This document shows positions 1-11,743 of a stretch of DNA of 64,000 bases, piece by piece. This DNA comes from Glebionis coronaria (taxonomy: Eukaryota; Streptophyta; Magnoliopsida; Asterales; Asteraceae). Location: contig JANFOE010000190.1 of assembly GCA_025667525.1 (NCBI GenBank), positions 2,234,501-2,298,500 of the forward strand, read 5' to 3'. The position numbers and the translations under genes were made by a program. The notes beneath the pieces are model-generated. The model had not been told where the DNA came from, searched no databases, and worked only from the letters and a program-made list of their open reading frames with translations. Each line of letters starts with the position of its first letter. Positions within the stretch are counted from its first letter, which is position 1.

Positions 1-379
1 GGGATTGGTGAACTTGAATTCCAAGAAAGAATTTTAGTTCGCCCATCATTGACATTTCAAATTTGTTGTGCATTAATTTTTCAAACCATTTTGAAAGTTT
101 TGGGTTTGTAGACCCGAAAATAATGTCATCAACATAAATCTACACAAGCAAAATGTCATCCCCATATTTATAAGTGAACAGAGTTAGATCAATGGAACCT
201 TTTGAGAAACCTTTGGATACCAGAAATTTCGAGAGCTCGTCGTACCACGCCCTTGGAGCTTGCTTGAGTCCATAAAGTGCTTTGTGGAGACGGTACACCT
301 TGTCAGGATAATGAGGATTGACGAATCCTTCCAGTTGCGTGACATAGACTTCTTCCTTCAAAGGACCGTTAAGAAACGT
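1..379 (-). pseudogene. Copia A reverse transcriptase, central part (window-edge fragment)
   Basis: On the minus strand from 379 down this reads the copia RT core: [12 protein letters not shown], then [18 protein letters not shown], then the catalytic YVDD motif near 117-130, followed by the segment up to FFLGIQV at the window edge. An in-frame TAG lies just before IYVDD, where copia RTs normally have Gln, so the gene is broken. The protein continues directly into 11295-11743 on the other side of G1. The family synthesises cDNA from element RNA in cytoplasmic particles. RNase H and the 3' LTR must lie to the left of the window. Confidence 0.9.
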
Positions 380-962
380 TGATGACGTATAGTCCCCAGC
401 CGGGTCATGAGCCCGGCCCACTGGTACTACCCGTATCCTGCCCATCACAGATGGGTGGGAATAATGTTATTTGAGCTTATGGGCTTGGATGAACAGTAAC
501 CGCACACACGTGTGCGGTCCACGGCCCGGTATGCCCGGTACAGGGTTAGATAGAATCATACTCCTACTATGATTAGGATTTATCCAAAAGGAGAGGATAT
601 TCACTCACCATAGTTAGAAGATAACAATCAATCTAAATCTGGTGATTATCCTTGCCTTGGGGCCGAAGCATCAGTGACAACCCATTAGGGTTTCACTGCC
701 TATATAAGGAACCCCCAAGGTTTCCACAAAGGTATTACATTCTACACACTCTCAACTCTCATCCGATTCCTATAACCCAAACCGAATACTTACTCTCACG
801 CTAGAGTCTAATCGTGGGAAACATTCCCACGGTAAGCCTAACGCGTGTTGTTTAGTGTGCAGGATCCCAACCAGATAATTCACTTGGTGCAGGAGCCGGA
901 GTCCAGCCAACCCGAATTAAGCCTAATTCGGGTCTAGCAAGGATTACCCAACTTTTGTATCA
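380..962 (+). repeat. 5' LTR of G1
   Basis: Direct repeat of 10713-11294, with TG...CA ends and 583 bp. A TATA box (TATATAAG) lies at 701-708, about 320 bp in, so U3 is roughly 320-350 bp. The leader continues past 962 with the primer site. Differences from the 3' copy are mostly transitions, as expected after cytosine methylation and deamination. Confidence 0.93.
701..708 (+). promoter_or_regulatory. TATA box of the G1 5' LTR
   Basis: TATATAAG sits after the conserved TTTCACTGCC and matches the equivalent position in the 3' LTR (11034-11040) and the G2 5' LTR (16139-16145). The G2 3' LTR carries TACATAA at this place (26378-26384). Confidence 0.75.
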
Positions 963-968
963 ACAAGT

Positions 969-987
969 TGGCGCCATCCGTGGGACC
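969..987 (+). other. Primer binding site of G1
   Basis: TGGCGCC followed by ATCCGTGGGACC starts 7 nt after the LTR end. The same site occurs in G2 after 16400. This form of primer site is usual in the Tat/Athila branch of plant Ty3/gypsy. The exact tRNA partner cannot be stated from sequence alone. Confidence 0.75.
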
Positions 988-1027
988 ATTACACTAAGCT
1001 AGAGCAAAATCTCATCTTGAATTCTCA

Positions 1028-3550
1028 ATGACGAAGGGGCACTCGCAGGGAAATCCCAGGAACACAAATCCTGGAAATCGGAAGTCCCAAGGGGAAGGAA
1101 TACTCATTCCCCATCGATCCCCTAGCCATCAAGCTGGCGGAGCAAACAACCGGAGTGGTATTCAATCCATGGGGGTGACAAGCACATTCTCCATGACCCC
1201 ACCGCCTACTTCGACCTTGGATAATCCTGATCCAGGGAGTGTGCCCAATCCCCCTAACAAGGAGCCGCGCAGACCATCGACCGAGGAAGAGGTAGAGGTC
1301 GAACCACTCAGCGAGGAAGATCTCACTCGAGTTCTCACGCAGAACTTTGAGAGGATCGTCCCTTGGATTGCATCAAGGTTGAATCTAGGGAGGGACCTCC
1401 AATCTAGGCTCAACTTTGGCAACGCCGGACCAAACACCTCTTCTCAAACTTAGAAGAAGAGAAGGACACGACGTCAGGAGCGGAGCCTCTTTGAGGAAAC
1501 TCCCCAACCCAGGAATGTGTTCGAACGCATAGGGGATCGTCTCATGCAGGAACTAATACAGTCCAGAGAAGAGGGAGAGAAGTCCGACGGTTCGCCCGAA
1601 CGACCAGATCTGGAACTGACCAAAACTAATCGCCGCACAAGCGTGTGGGATAGGATGAATACCGGGAAGAAGGCTCCTTGATCTTCTCACAAGAGCGGTC
1701 CCTACCCAAAGGATGGGGCACCACCTCCTTCTCCCGGTCCATCAGGAGAGGACTCGGATGACCACCCGCCCAAGCGTCGCCGACCTAGGCGTACCCCTCC
1801 ACCGCCACCAAACAATGAGGAGTACTATGGTGGGCCCTACTACCGAGAAACGGAAGCAGAATATCTTTCCCGTCCGTGGTGTGACCCCAGTCTCACCCGT
1901 CCATGGGCGGATCCCAGGGAAGATCCTTTTACTCTCCGCATACGGAATTACTCTGAGGATACAAAGCGTCGCATGCCGGCGTGTGTCAGGACTTATGATG
2001 GATCTGGTGATCCGGATGATCACCTCAAGATATTTGATACGCAGGCGAAAATTGAGCGATGGCCCATGCCTATATGGTGCCAAATGTTCAATTCAACCTT
2101 GATCGGCAATGCTCGTGACTGGTTTGAGGGACTTCCTCCGTGAAGCATTGATAGTTTCACTGAACTACGTACTGCGTTCAAGAATAATTATACTCAGCGG
2201 AAAAAGTATAATAGGGACCCGGTCTCATTGGCAACCGTCAAGAAACGGTCGGGGAAGTCTACGGAGGCCTTCACTGAACACTTCAATGACGAGTGCACCC
2301 GCACAAAGACAATGCCGGAACTCCTGAAAATTTCCGACTATATGCATGCCATAACAGACAAAGAATTAATTAGGCGTCTCAATGACAAACGTCCAGAGAG
2401 GTATGACGACCTCATGGAAAGGGTCAGAAACTTCATAGAGGGAGAAACCATGATAGCCGCGACCTATCCTTCAAAAGGAAACAGCTACCGATCTAACGAC
2501 CAGTCCAGGAGACAGTCGGGCGGTCAAAATAACTAGAACAATGGAAGGGGCTCAGATTACAAGAGCCAAAACAAAGGAGGACGGCCAGACGATAAGTTTA
2601 CCCCTCTAAAGATGTCCTACCGGGAGATCTTGCTGAAGGAAGGGGCCAATTTTCCGAGACCTCCCCCAATGACGACTCCGCTGGACCATCGCCAATGAAA
2701 TCGTTTTTGCGAATTCCATAACGACAAGGGCCATGGTACGGAGGAATGTATCCAGCTCAAGAAGCACATTGAGTCACTGATCAAATCAGTTAAACTCAAG
2801 CATTTGGTCAAGGATTGGAAGGATGGAAAAGACAACAAGAAGTATGACAAGAAGGATCCCCAAAAGGACAAACCTTCAACTATATATATGATCCAATCCA
2901 GACAGCACCACACGAGGCATAAAATTAGTCAAAAATTTTCACGCGGCAGAGAAATCTCATTCCCTCCCATCACAGCAAGCGATGTGATTGATGCGCCTCT
3001 CACTATTGAGATAAGCATTGGAACACACAATGTTCGCCGTATGTATGTGGATGGAGGGTCATTAGCAGAAGTACTGTACGAACACTGTTTTGTACAGTTA
3101 CGGCGAGAAATAAGAAGCCAATTACTACCAGCCACGGCGCCGCTCATCGATTTTAGTGGAGACACCATCTGGCCAATAGGACAGCTGCGTCTGCTTGTAA
3201 CCATTGGGAATGAAGAGCACTCCACCACGGCGTGGATGAACTTTATGGTGATACGCTCACACTCTCCATACAATGGGATCATAGGCAGACCAGGTTTCCT
3301 GGCTATACGGGCGGTACCCTCCACGGCACATGGGATGATCAAATTCCCTGTGGAAGGAGGAATTGTCACCATCTATAACACAATCGTACCAGCATCCGAG
3401 TGTCATGCCGTGACAACACCGCCTCCACCTGTTTTCCCCAAGGACGGGTCACCACCTCCCAATTGGAAGGTGGCAATCCATCCTAATTACCCGGAACAAG
3501 AGGTGTCTATAGGGGGAACACTCTCGGATGGCGGCAAGAGGGTCATGTGA
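1028..3550 (+). pseudogene. G1 gag and aspartic protease (broken)
   Basis: One reading frame runs from the ATG at 1028, just after the leader, to 3550, with stops at 1451, 1679, 2141, 2534, 2696 and 3548. In order it holds an acidic/Pro-rich N-terminus, a basic Pro-rich stretch, the retrotransposon gag core (DPREDPFTLRIRNYS through NDECTRTKTMPELLKIS, about 1910-2330), and a zinc-knuckle variant CEFHNDKGHGTEEC (C-x2-H-x5-H-x4-C). The protease has active site YVDGGS near 3043-3060 and a C-terminal IGRPGFLAI. Gag packages element RNA; the protease matures the polyprotein. The TGA at 2141 is shared with G2 at 17580; the other stops are private. Confidence 0.88.
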
Positions 3551-6500
3551 TCTCTCCTGAAGGCAAACTTAGATGTATTCGCATGGGAGTTAAAACATAT
3601 GACGGGCGTACCACGCGCGATAGCAGAATATAAGCTCCAGCTCCGCCAGGGATATCCTCCCGTCAAGCAAAAGAAGCGCAGTCAGGCACCTGAATGCAGC
3701 CAAGCGATATTGGATGAGGTATGGAAACTAGTGGATGCGGGTATCATGCGCGAGGTATACTACCACGAGTGGTTATCTAACCCAGTCATGGTCAAAAAGC
3801 ATGACGGAAGCTGGCGCATGTGCGTGGATTTTACTGATCTGAACAAAGCATGTCCACAGGATTGTTACCCGTTACCGGAGATTGACTGGAAGGTGGAATC
3901 TCTATGTCGATATCCCTTTAAGTGCTTCTTAGACGCATATAAAGGATACCACCAGATCCAGATGGCGAAAGAGGACGCAGAGAAGACGGCGTTCCACACT
4001 AGTCAAGGCGTATACTGTTATATAAAAATGCCATTCGGACTAAACAACACTGGGGCAACATACCAGCGGCTTGTTGACAAAGCCTTCGACTCACAGATAG
4101 GTCGCAACCTGGAGGTCTATGTGGATGACTTAGTCATCAAAAGTCATACGGAGGATGCACTCCTCCGAGACGTCCAAGAGACATTTGACACATTGAGGAG
4201 GATTAATATGAAGCTAAATCCAAAGAAATGCACGTTCGGGGCAACGGAAGGAATGTTCCTTGGATATATGATTGATCCAAATGGCATCAAGCCTTGCCCA
4301 GAATAAACAGACGCAGTAATACAACTACCATCCCCTCAGACACGGAAAGAGGTGCAGTCCTTAAATGGGAAGCTGGTCGGGCTAAACAGGTTCTTATCAA
4401 AGTCCGCAGAGAAGTCACTCCCCCTATTCAAAACACTCAAGAAGTGCATTAAGAAGGGAGACTTCCGGTGGACAAAGGAAGATGAGGAAGCCTTTGGTCA
4501 ACTCAAGCAACACCTCGCATCTCTCCCCATGTTAGTAGCTCCTCGGCCAAAGGAGGAGCTCATTATGTATCTATCAGCCACGCATGGAGCAATAAGTGTG
4601 GTACTCATGACGGATAGGGACACGGTCCAAACTCCGGTCTACTTCATAAGTAGAACACTACAAGGGCCGGAGTTGAATTACTCCTCTATGGAAAAATTGG
4701 TTTTGGCACTAGTGTTTGCTACAAAACGGTTACGCCGATACTTTTTGGCGCACCTAATTGTAGTCATTACTGACCAACCAATAAAACAAGTCATCTCTAG
4801 ACCGGATGTGGCAGGTAGGCTACAAAAGTAGAGCATTTTATTGGGAGAACACAACATATCTTATAGACCAAGGACGGCTGTTAATGGCCAAATCTTGGCA
4901 GATTTCTTGATAGAGAAGCCGAATGAAGAGGTATCAATCGTACAACAAGACGAAACTCCTATAGAACCATGGACATTATTTACAGAGGGATCTTCGTGTA
5001 CGGATGGGTCAGGATCTGGTCTCATCCTTACGAATCCGGAAGGAATGGAGTTTACGTACGCCCTTCGCTTTGAGTTCACAGCCACCAACAGAGAGGCAGA
5101 ATATGAAGCGTTGATTGCGGGTTTAAAAATCGCCACTAGAATGGGAGTCCGCAACCTTGAGGCCTACGTGGACTCACGGCTTGTCGCGATCCACATTCTG
5201 GGAGAATACGTAGCTAAGGAAGATAACATGGTTCGATACTTGGAAAAAGTCAAATCACTCATTGCGGCTTTCAGCAAGTTTTCTATCAAGCAGGTACCGA
5301 GAGGTGAAAATAAGAAGGCGGACGCTCTTAGCAAGATCGCGTCTACAAGTTTTGCCCACTTATCCAAGCAAGTCTTGGTGGAAATACTCAAGGAAAAGTC
5401 CATAACAGAAGGGGAGGTCGTTGCTATTGTTGAAGAGGACGGACCTACATGGATGACCCCGATTGTCAACTATTTGACTAATGAAACCCTTCCGGACGAG
5501 GAAAAAGCGGCACGACGCATTCGAAGGAAGTCGCGGCACTTCGAGCTTCGAGAAGGTATTCTTTACAAGCGCTCTTTCTTGTAGCCGTGGTTGCGGTGCG
5601 TTGGTCCACGACAGGCTACTTACGTGATCAGGGAGATACATGAAGGGTTATGCGGCATGCACGCGGGTCCCCGATCCGTGGTGGCTCGAGCCCTGCGCAC
5701 GGGATATTATTGGCCTACTATGCATAGGGACGCACGCGACATGATTCACAAGTGCAGTGATTGCCAAGTGCACAGACCAGTACAACGACATCCGCAGCAG
5801 GAACTTACACCTATTACATCCCCATGGCCATTCTATAAATGGGGGATCGACATTGCAGGACATTTCCCCGTGGCTGCGGGGGGGAGTCAAGTTCTTTATT
5901 GTCACGATGGACTATTTCACACGCTGGATAGAGGCCAAGGCAGTCAAATCCATCACAGGCAAACAAGTTAAAAAGTTTGTTTGGGAGAACATTGTGTGCC
6001 GTTTTGGCTTACCAGGAGAAATCATCTCGGACAATGGGAAGCAGCTCGCGGATAATCCGTTCAAAGACTGGTGCGCGACATTGAATATCAAGCGGTGCTT
6101 CGCATTTGTTAAACATCCACAGACAAATGGTCTTGTGGAACGAGCAAATAGAAGCTTAGGTGAAGGCATCAAGGCACGCCTGGAGGAACGAAGTGCCAAA
6201 TGGGTGGACGAACTGCCACGTGTTCTATGGGCATATAAGACTATGATCAAAACAGCCAACGGGGACACCCCATTCGCATTGGCCTACGGCACTGAAGCTG
6301 TTATACCAGCAGAAATAGGAATGCCTACCATCCGCACGTCGGAGGTTAATGTCGTCACGAACGACGAGCAGCTCCGGGTAATCTGGATTTGTTGGAGGAA
6401 AAAAGGGAGATAGCAGCTATCAATGAGGCCAAGTCCAAGGATCGGATGAAGGCTTATTATGATGGCAAGGTTAAAGGTGTTTCTTTTCGACCGGGAGATT

Positions 6501-6682
6501 ATGTCTATCGTGCTAACGAAGCAAGTCGAGCGGAGAATACAGGAAAGCTGGGACCTAAGTGGGAAGGACCGTATGAGGTCATGGAGGCCTTAGGACGGGG
6601 CACGTACAAGTTACGTGACATGGATGGCCGCGATCTGGAACGTACATGGAATATCTCCAATCTCAAAAGGTGCTATCTTTGA
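3551..6682 (+). pseudogene. G1 pol: RT, RNase H, second RNase H (aRNH), integrase (broken)
   Basis: This continues the gag frame. RT has LDAYKGYHQIQM and the catalytic YVDD (about 4120-4131). The RT-linked RNase H follows (4560-4890) and lacks the usual first catalytic Asp (MYLSATHGAISVVL). A second RNase H starts at EPWTLF (about 4966), with FTEGSS where G2 has FTDGSS, then NREAEYEALIAGL and AYVDSRLV. Integrase has an HHCC finger (about 5640-5765), then the D, D and E of the catalytic core (KWGIDIAG, IISDNGKQ, GLVERANR), and ends with a basic domain to RCYL at 6682. Lesions are stops at 4304, 4829 and 5582, a G-run insertion near 5875-5885 shifting the frame, and a second shift near 6385 restoring it. 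Confidence 0.9.
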
Positions 6683-7301
6683 AAGCTACGGCTTCCGCAT
6701 GGACACTTCGCTATATTTGGCTTTAATGAAGCTCAGTGTTCTCTTTGTTTTGTTTCTTATGTTTTTCTAGGTTCTTTTTGTTTTAGGGTTTCCCATTCTT
6801 GTCAAAACAAAAAATGTAAACGTTCTAATAAAAGGCAGTGGTGCCTAGCTAGCTCCGCGGCTAGTTTTCGTGCAATATGTTTTTGTTATTCTTTAGATTC
6901 TATTATAGTCATATGGATTTAATTGTTATTATTATAATGTGCCATGTCTTATTCATATGCATTCATTCAATACCGTACATGTACAATGTGCCTCCAGGTG
7001 GGGTAAGAGGATTAAGTGAACCTAATAATTCAACTTGTCACATAAGAGGGATGCAACCCCAGTGACGTGGATCATGTATCCTTACTAGACACCTTATTCA
7101 CGAGTCGTTGTGATAAGTTTACATATGCCTCGCTCACGTAATGCTTTCCATGGTAAAGACGCACGCCACACGTCTAGTAAAGTATAGACTTAGTTTTATT
7201 CTGGGTAAGACGTGACATGTCACGCGACGCAAATACATGATATCTAGCAAAGGATATAAACAAGTTTCCAAATCATCAAAATTGTCGTGCCTACCACGGA
7301 C
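6683..7301 (+). other. G1 spacer between pol and the antisense gene
   Basis: No coding sequence is recognisable. The segment is largely alignable with 22117-22900 in G2, including GAAAGCTACGGCTTCC just after the pol stop and GTGCCTAGCTAGCTCC. It should hold the 3' end of the sense pol region and the termination zone of the convergent antisense gene. Confidence 0.6.
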
Positions 7302-10127
7302 TTATACATAGCATGACAAATGTTTACAACCATAAAGTACCGTGGACATCCACAGACAAATGTTTAGGTTACAAACCAAATTATCCAAGAGATAACAAAT
7401 TAAGGGCACCCTACATGGGGGGCGAAATCTACCTATCTCCCATCGCTCCTCAGCCAAACAAGATAACATCTCACCACGTTCTTTCCGCCCCAGAGCTTGA
7501 GCCACATTCTTTTCCAGCACCTCGCTTAATGGTTGTTCACCAACTACGATTCTGGTCACATCTTCATAAATAGGAAGAGTGAGGTGGCTGGGTGAGGTGG
7601 TGAAGGGAGCCCAGGAATTTCCCTCATCTTGAGAAAAAGCACCAGGACTTAGTTTCTCCATAATCTCCATGTTGGACGCATCTTTGTCAGCTCCTGTGTT
7701 GAAGAAGGCATGCTTTGTGAAGTTTTGCTTCTTCCTTATTAGCTCTGCGGCCATGACCATTCCTTCATGACGACCGTGGTCGATGCCATCTAATAAGAGG
7801 TCTGCAAATTTGATGAACAAATTCGAGGGCTTCCAACACCTTAGTTACGGCCAGACGCGCCCCGTTACCCACCATCCACCTACGGCCGGCAATGGCTGCT
7901 AGTAGCTGGGTGTATAGCACATCGTCACGCTCAGAGATGAGGGCATTCACTAGCAGATCCTTCTGGGTGTACGCCTCCTTCAGTTGTTCAGTCACGACCC
8001 TTTCACAAATAAGCTCCTCCTTAAGTTTCTCCCCACCCTGGATCAATGCATAGGCGTCCTCAAGCTTCTTGGTAAGTATGGATACTTGGTCGGAGGAGGA
8101 CTTAGTTGAAGCTTCTGTCGTGGTCACCTGTATGGGATACATCACGTGTTAGAATGGTGGTTCTTATGGCATAGGTATGATGCGGCGCGGATACATACCT
8201 TGGTTGTTGCATCCTCAAGTTTAGTCTCGAGCTCGGCTACATGTTGGTCATGAGCATTGGCGTGGGCCGATTGTTCTTTAACGGTCGCCTCGACAGTAGC
8301 AAGATGGAACTGGAGGGTGGAAATTTGAGCTTCATTTTATTCAATCATTCTCTCTCTTCAACCAACCTTCCTCTTCAGAGACTCAACATGCTCGAGAGCA
8401 GCCTCAAATCTTACCCTCATAGAGGTACCCATCGCCATTTGATGCACCAAGGAGCCATTGTACTCATCCACCAGATCCGCATGGGTTAGTACATTTACAT
8501 CTCGTACCAAACCAGGGGGATGCAGTTGTTAAGGTACTCACGATAATCCTCGGCCTTCCTCATCCGGGACGCAGTGGTGATCTTCCAGTTAGGATTGAAC
8601 TGTTGATGAGGGCCGGACATCGGGATCTCTTGGGAAGCTGTGGGGGTACCTTCTTCAAAGGCAGGGCCGGATCTGGTTGTGGATGTATGCAGCGCAGGTT
8701 CTCTCTCCGTTTCCTTCTCTTTCCCCTTCTCTTTCCGTGCATCTGGGGGATGCGCGACACCAGCTTGTTCATCTCTACATACATACAATTGGAATGAGTA
8801 TCAAGTATTGTTTAAGGATAGTCGTGGCTTTTACTTAGATCATGGATGTTTTGTGTAAATAAAAAGGGAATACTTACATATTATTCCCTTCTAGTTGTGA
8901 TGTAGTCGGGGGGACTTGAGTTACCGGCTCCACAGGTGTGGCCCGCACCGTTTCGGAGGCTTGGGTGGTGCTCCTAACAGATTGATTGCGGGGGTGGTCC
9001 TCGCGCAGTTTTTTGGGTGGGGCATTGTGTTCACCAACCTCAGCTTGGGCAACTCTTCTCACCCGCTTGTTTTTCCTGTGGGTACGCTTAGGGACGGGTT
9101 GAGCTTCTTCCTCATCTCCTTCTTCATCTGCTTGATGCATTTCCTCCTCGTCATCGCCCAACATCTGGCGAAGACTGGAGGTGGTCCTCTCAAGGTTGTC
9201 ACCTTGCTCTTCCCCATGTGCGGGGGGTAGCAGTCTTAGGCGGTGAGGAGGGCCCAGCTTCATCTTCAAGCATCATGTGATCACTATCCTCGTTGTCAAA
9301 ATCTACGGGGGTTTTCAGGAGGGTTGTTTCCTCTTCGTCTGAATGGGGATCCGGTACGGCTTCTAGGGCAACTGTCACGTTCTGGGTGTGCTCAAGGAGG
9401 GGTAGCTCATTCTCGCGTTGGGGGCGGGATCCTTCTGGTATAAGCTTTGGATCGCCTTGACGTAGGATTCCAAAGAAGTTCATTTCTGCCACAATAAACG
9501 AAGTATATTAGTTATAGCACATAAGTGTACGTACGTCTTTCATGTGCGGATGCTATGCATACCTTCACCATGCCTCCTCCAAAACACAGGATATCTGTTG
9601 GACGAGCCGAAATAGTTGCGGCTAATCCCTAGCAAACAGAGGAATGATTCGGGAAGGTTTCTATGGAACCCTTTTCTATTCCTATCTATTTCTTAGGAAT
9701 GTTGGGGATTATATGAACTAGCGTGCGGAGGAGGGTCATGAGGTAATCTATGTTTGAAGACATAGTCGGCCGGCCACACTATCGAGTCAATGAAAAAGTA
9801 ATGGTCGTAATAGTTTTTCAATGAGTCCATGGCCTTGTTATGGGACTGGGGGCTGTTGGGAGATCGTTTCTTAAAAGATAGCCAACCATTCACTAAACTA
9901 GGGGTGTAAAATAGCTGGAATAGTTCTACGGTTGGAGGGATTCTTCTAGCATGACAAAGGATTTCAAACTGACTAACCTGCGGAGCCTCAGTTATGAGGT
10001 CTCCTGCACCAGGGAGAGAGGGGTGTAGATTGTTGGGGATGAAGTAATCGGTGCAAAAGTGATCTAATTGCTCCTGGGTCATTACATTGAGCACGGATCC
10101 AATGGAGGGGTTGTTTCTTTGGGCCAT
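7302..10127 (-). pseudogene. G1 antisense accessory gene (PF04195-like, 'putative gypsy type transposon'), spliced
   Basis: Antisense to gag-pol, between pol and the 3' LTR. ATG at 10127. Apparent exons are 10127-9563, 9485-8878, 8774-8199 and 8127-7302, separated by GT-AG gaps of 77, 103 and 71 nt: donors GTATGC at 9562, GTAAGT at 8877 and GTATGT at 8198; acceptors end at 9486, 8775 and 8128. Exon 1 resembles the N-terminal domain often labelled 'putative gypsy type transposon' (FCTDYFIPNNLHP, NGWLSFKKRS, LKNYYDHYFFIDS). Exon 2 is acidic and basic low complexity, and the later exons are coiled coil. Compared with G2, exon 1 lacks the IGVYTRLFDSANYRIPLS-type segment. Frameshifts occur near 9700, 9240 and 7820. 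The function of the family is unknown. Confidence 0.75.
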
Positions 10128-10712
10128 TACTAAATAAAAAGTTAAGGACGTGGTATTCTAACCTGCGAAGGAAGGGATCCATGCGTGAGAAAGTGGTGCT
10201 AAGGAGAAAAGCTTTAATGGCAGAAATGGAGAAAAAGACTGTGTGTTACACACAGCCGTAGGGGTGACTTATTTATAGGGTTGCCTTGTGAGTCATGGTC
10301 TGTTGGATTCATGACACGTGTTTTCCACTATCCTTAATCGTGTGGTTAGGGTGTAAGTGGCAAGTGAAAAGCCAGGTGGGACCCATGGATCACTTCTGAC
10401 TCAGTAGTTTACGCCGCTCGAGGTTCTGATTGTTTGCACTTTGTCAGTCAAGTGGCAGGTGAACAGTCAATTATGTCGGGATATGCGGTCTTACGTAAGA
10501 CCAAATTCAATGCTACATTTAATTCGTCGCGGTCGTCACGTGCGGCTGAGGTAACATTGGAATAAAATTCCTAAGTCAGGCAGCCATGTGTGGCCAAAAC
10601 GAATTTTTGATAAATTATCATTCCCTCAAGTATCTTTTCTTGGTACGTCCAGGGAGCTTCTTGATAGTCTAGAGGTTACGCCTACGGCTGTAACAACTAG
10701 ACTGGGGGGACA
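10128..10712 (+). other. G1 3' untranslated region with stem-loop and polypurine tract
   Basis: No coding sequence. It holds the antisense promoter, then a stem-loop at 10666-10703 (AGTCTAG pairing CTAGACT, with inner GTTAC pairing GTAAC). The polypurine tract GGGGGGACA (10704-10712) directly follows the stem and abuts the LTR. The tract primes plus-strand DNA synthesis. Confidence 0.75.
10270..10277 (-). promoter_or_regulatory. Probable TATA box of the G1 antisense gene
   Basis: On the minus strand CAAGGCAACCC TATAAATA precedes the antisense ATG (10127) by about 145 nt. G2 has the same context with TATAAAAG at 25722-25729, about 155 nt before its ATG. Conservation of the box and flank in two diverged copies supports a real antisense promoter. 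Confidence 0.6.
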
Positions 10713-11294
10713 TGATGACGTATAGTCCCCAGCCGAGTCATGAGCCTGGCCCACGGGTACTACCCGTATCCGGCCCATTACAAATGGGTGAGAATAATGT
10801 TATTTGACCTTATGGGCTTGGATGAACAGTAACCACACACACGTGTGCGGTCCACAGCCCGGTATGCCCGGTGCAGGGTTAGACAGAATCATACTCCTAC
10901 TATGATTAGGATTTATCCCAAAGGAGAGGATATTCACTCACCATAGTTAGAAGATAACAATCAATCTAAATCTGGTGGTTATCCTTGCCTTGGGGCTAAA
11001 GCATCAGTGACAGCCCATTAGGGTTTCAATGGCTATATAAGGAACGCAGAGGGTTGCACAAAGGTATTACATTCTACACACTCTCAACTCTCATCCGATT
11101 CCTATAACCCTAACCGAATACTTACTCTCACGCCGGAGTCTAATCGTGGGAAACATTCCCACGGTAAGCCTAACACGTGTTGTTTAGTGTGCAGGATCCC
11201 AACCAGATAATTCACTTGGTGCAGGAGTCGGAGTCCAGCTAACCCGAATTAAGCCTAATTCGAGTCTAGCAAGGATTACCCAACTTTTGTATCA
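10713..11294 (+). repeat. 3' LTR of G1
   Basis: Direct repeat of 380-962 with TGATGACG start and GTATCA end, and TATA at 11034-11040. It is followed by agaaacgt, which matches the bases before the 5' LTR, and then by copia A sequence. Confidence 0.93.
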
Positions 11295-11743
11295 AGAAAC
11301 GTCGTCTTTCCGTCCATTTGATACACAATGAGTCCCTTATGTGCAGCATAAGCAAGGAAAATCTTAACCTCTTCCATTCGAGCTACTGGTGCAAATGATT
11401 CTTCTAAATCAATACCCTCTTTCTAACCATACCCTTTAGCTACTAGCCTAGATTTATTCTTAATGATCGTGTTCTCTTCATCCATCTTGTTTTTCCAGTT
11501 CCATCAAAGATTTAATGGTATTACATTGTATGGTCTGTCAACAAGTTCCCAGACTTTAAGTCTTTCAAATTGTTGAAGTTCATCCGTCATCGATTCAATC
11601 CAAGCATGATCAACCATGGCTTCTTTTAGGTTTTTCGGTTCAGCTGAACTCACGGCGAGTGCGAACATACAAACATCACCATCGGTGTTAAGCTGTCGTC
11701 TTGTACGAACGGGGTGTGAAGGGTTTCCAATTACTTGAACCAA
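11295..11743 (-). pseudogene. Copia A reverse transcriptase, N-terminal part
   Basis: Minus-strand copia RT start: SAEPKNLKEAMVDHAWIESM, LQQFERLKVWELVDRP, then a broken stretch with [28 protein letters not shown] and YQMDGKTT reaching the G1 insertion. Stops occur after PLNL (near 11504) and in the GYG*KEG stretch. It joins in frame context to 379 on the other side of G1. The upstream part carries the usual copia linker between integrase and RT. Confidence 0.88.

Larger units (their letters stand above)
380..11294 (+). mobile_element. G1: Tat-lineage Ty3/gypsy retrotransposon, complete but degenerate
   Basis: LTRs at 380-962 and 10713-11294 begin TGATGACG and end TTTTGTATCA. A primer site follows the 5' LTR, and a purine tract (GGGGGGACA) precedes the 3' LTR. 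Inside, gag-protease-RT-RNaseH-aRNH-integrase form what was one frame (1028-6682), followed by 4 kb holding an antisense gene. It is inserted in copia A RT. The flanks share aagaaacgt (371-379 and 11294/11295-11302), an unusually long target duplication. By eye the two LTRs differ at roughly 30 of 582 positions. It has at least nine in-frame stops in gag-pol. G2 is a second copy of the same family. Confidence 0.93.

Noticed and set aside
7313..7573. Plus-strand ORF of 86 codons at the G1 antisense gene
   Set aside because: Shadow of the antisense exon; the opposite strand has the similarity to G2.
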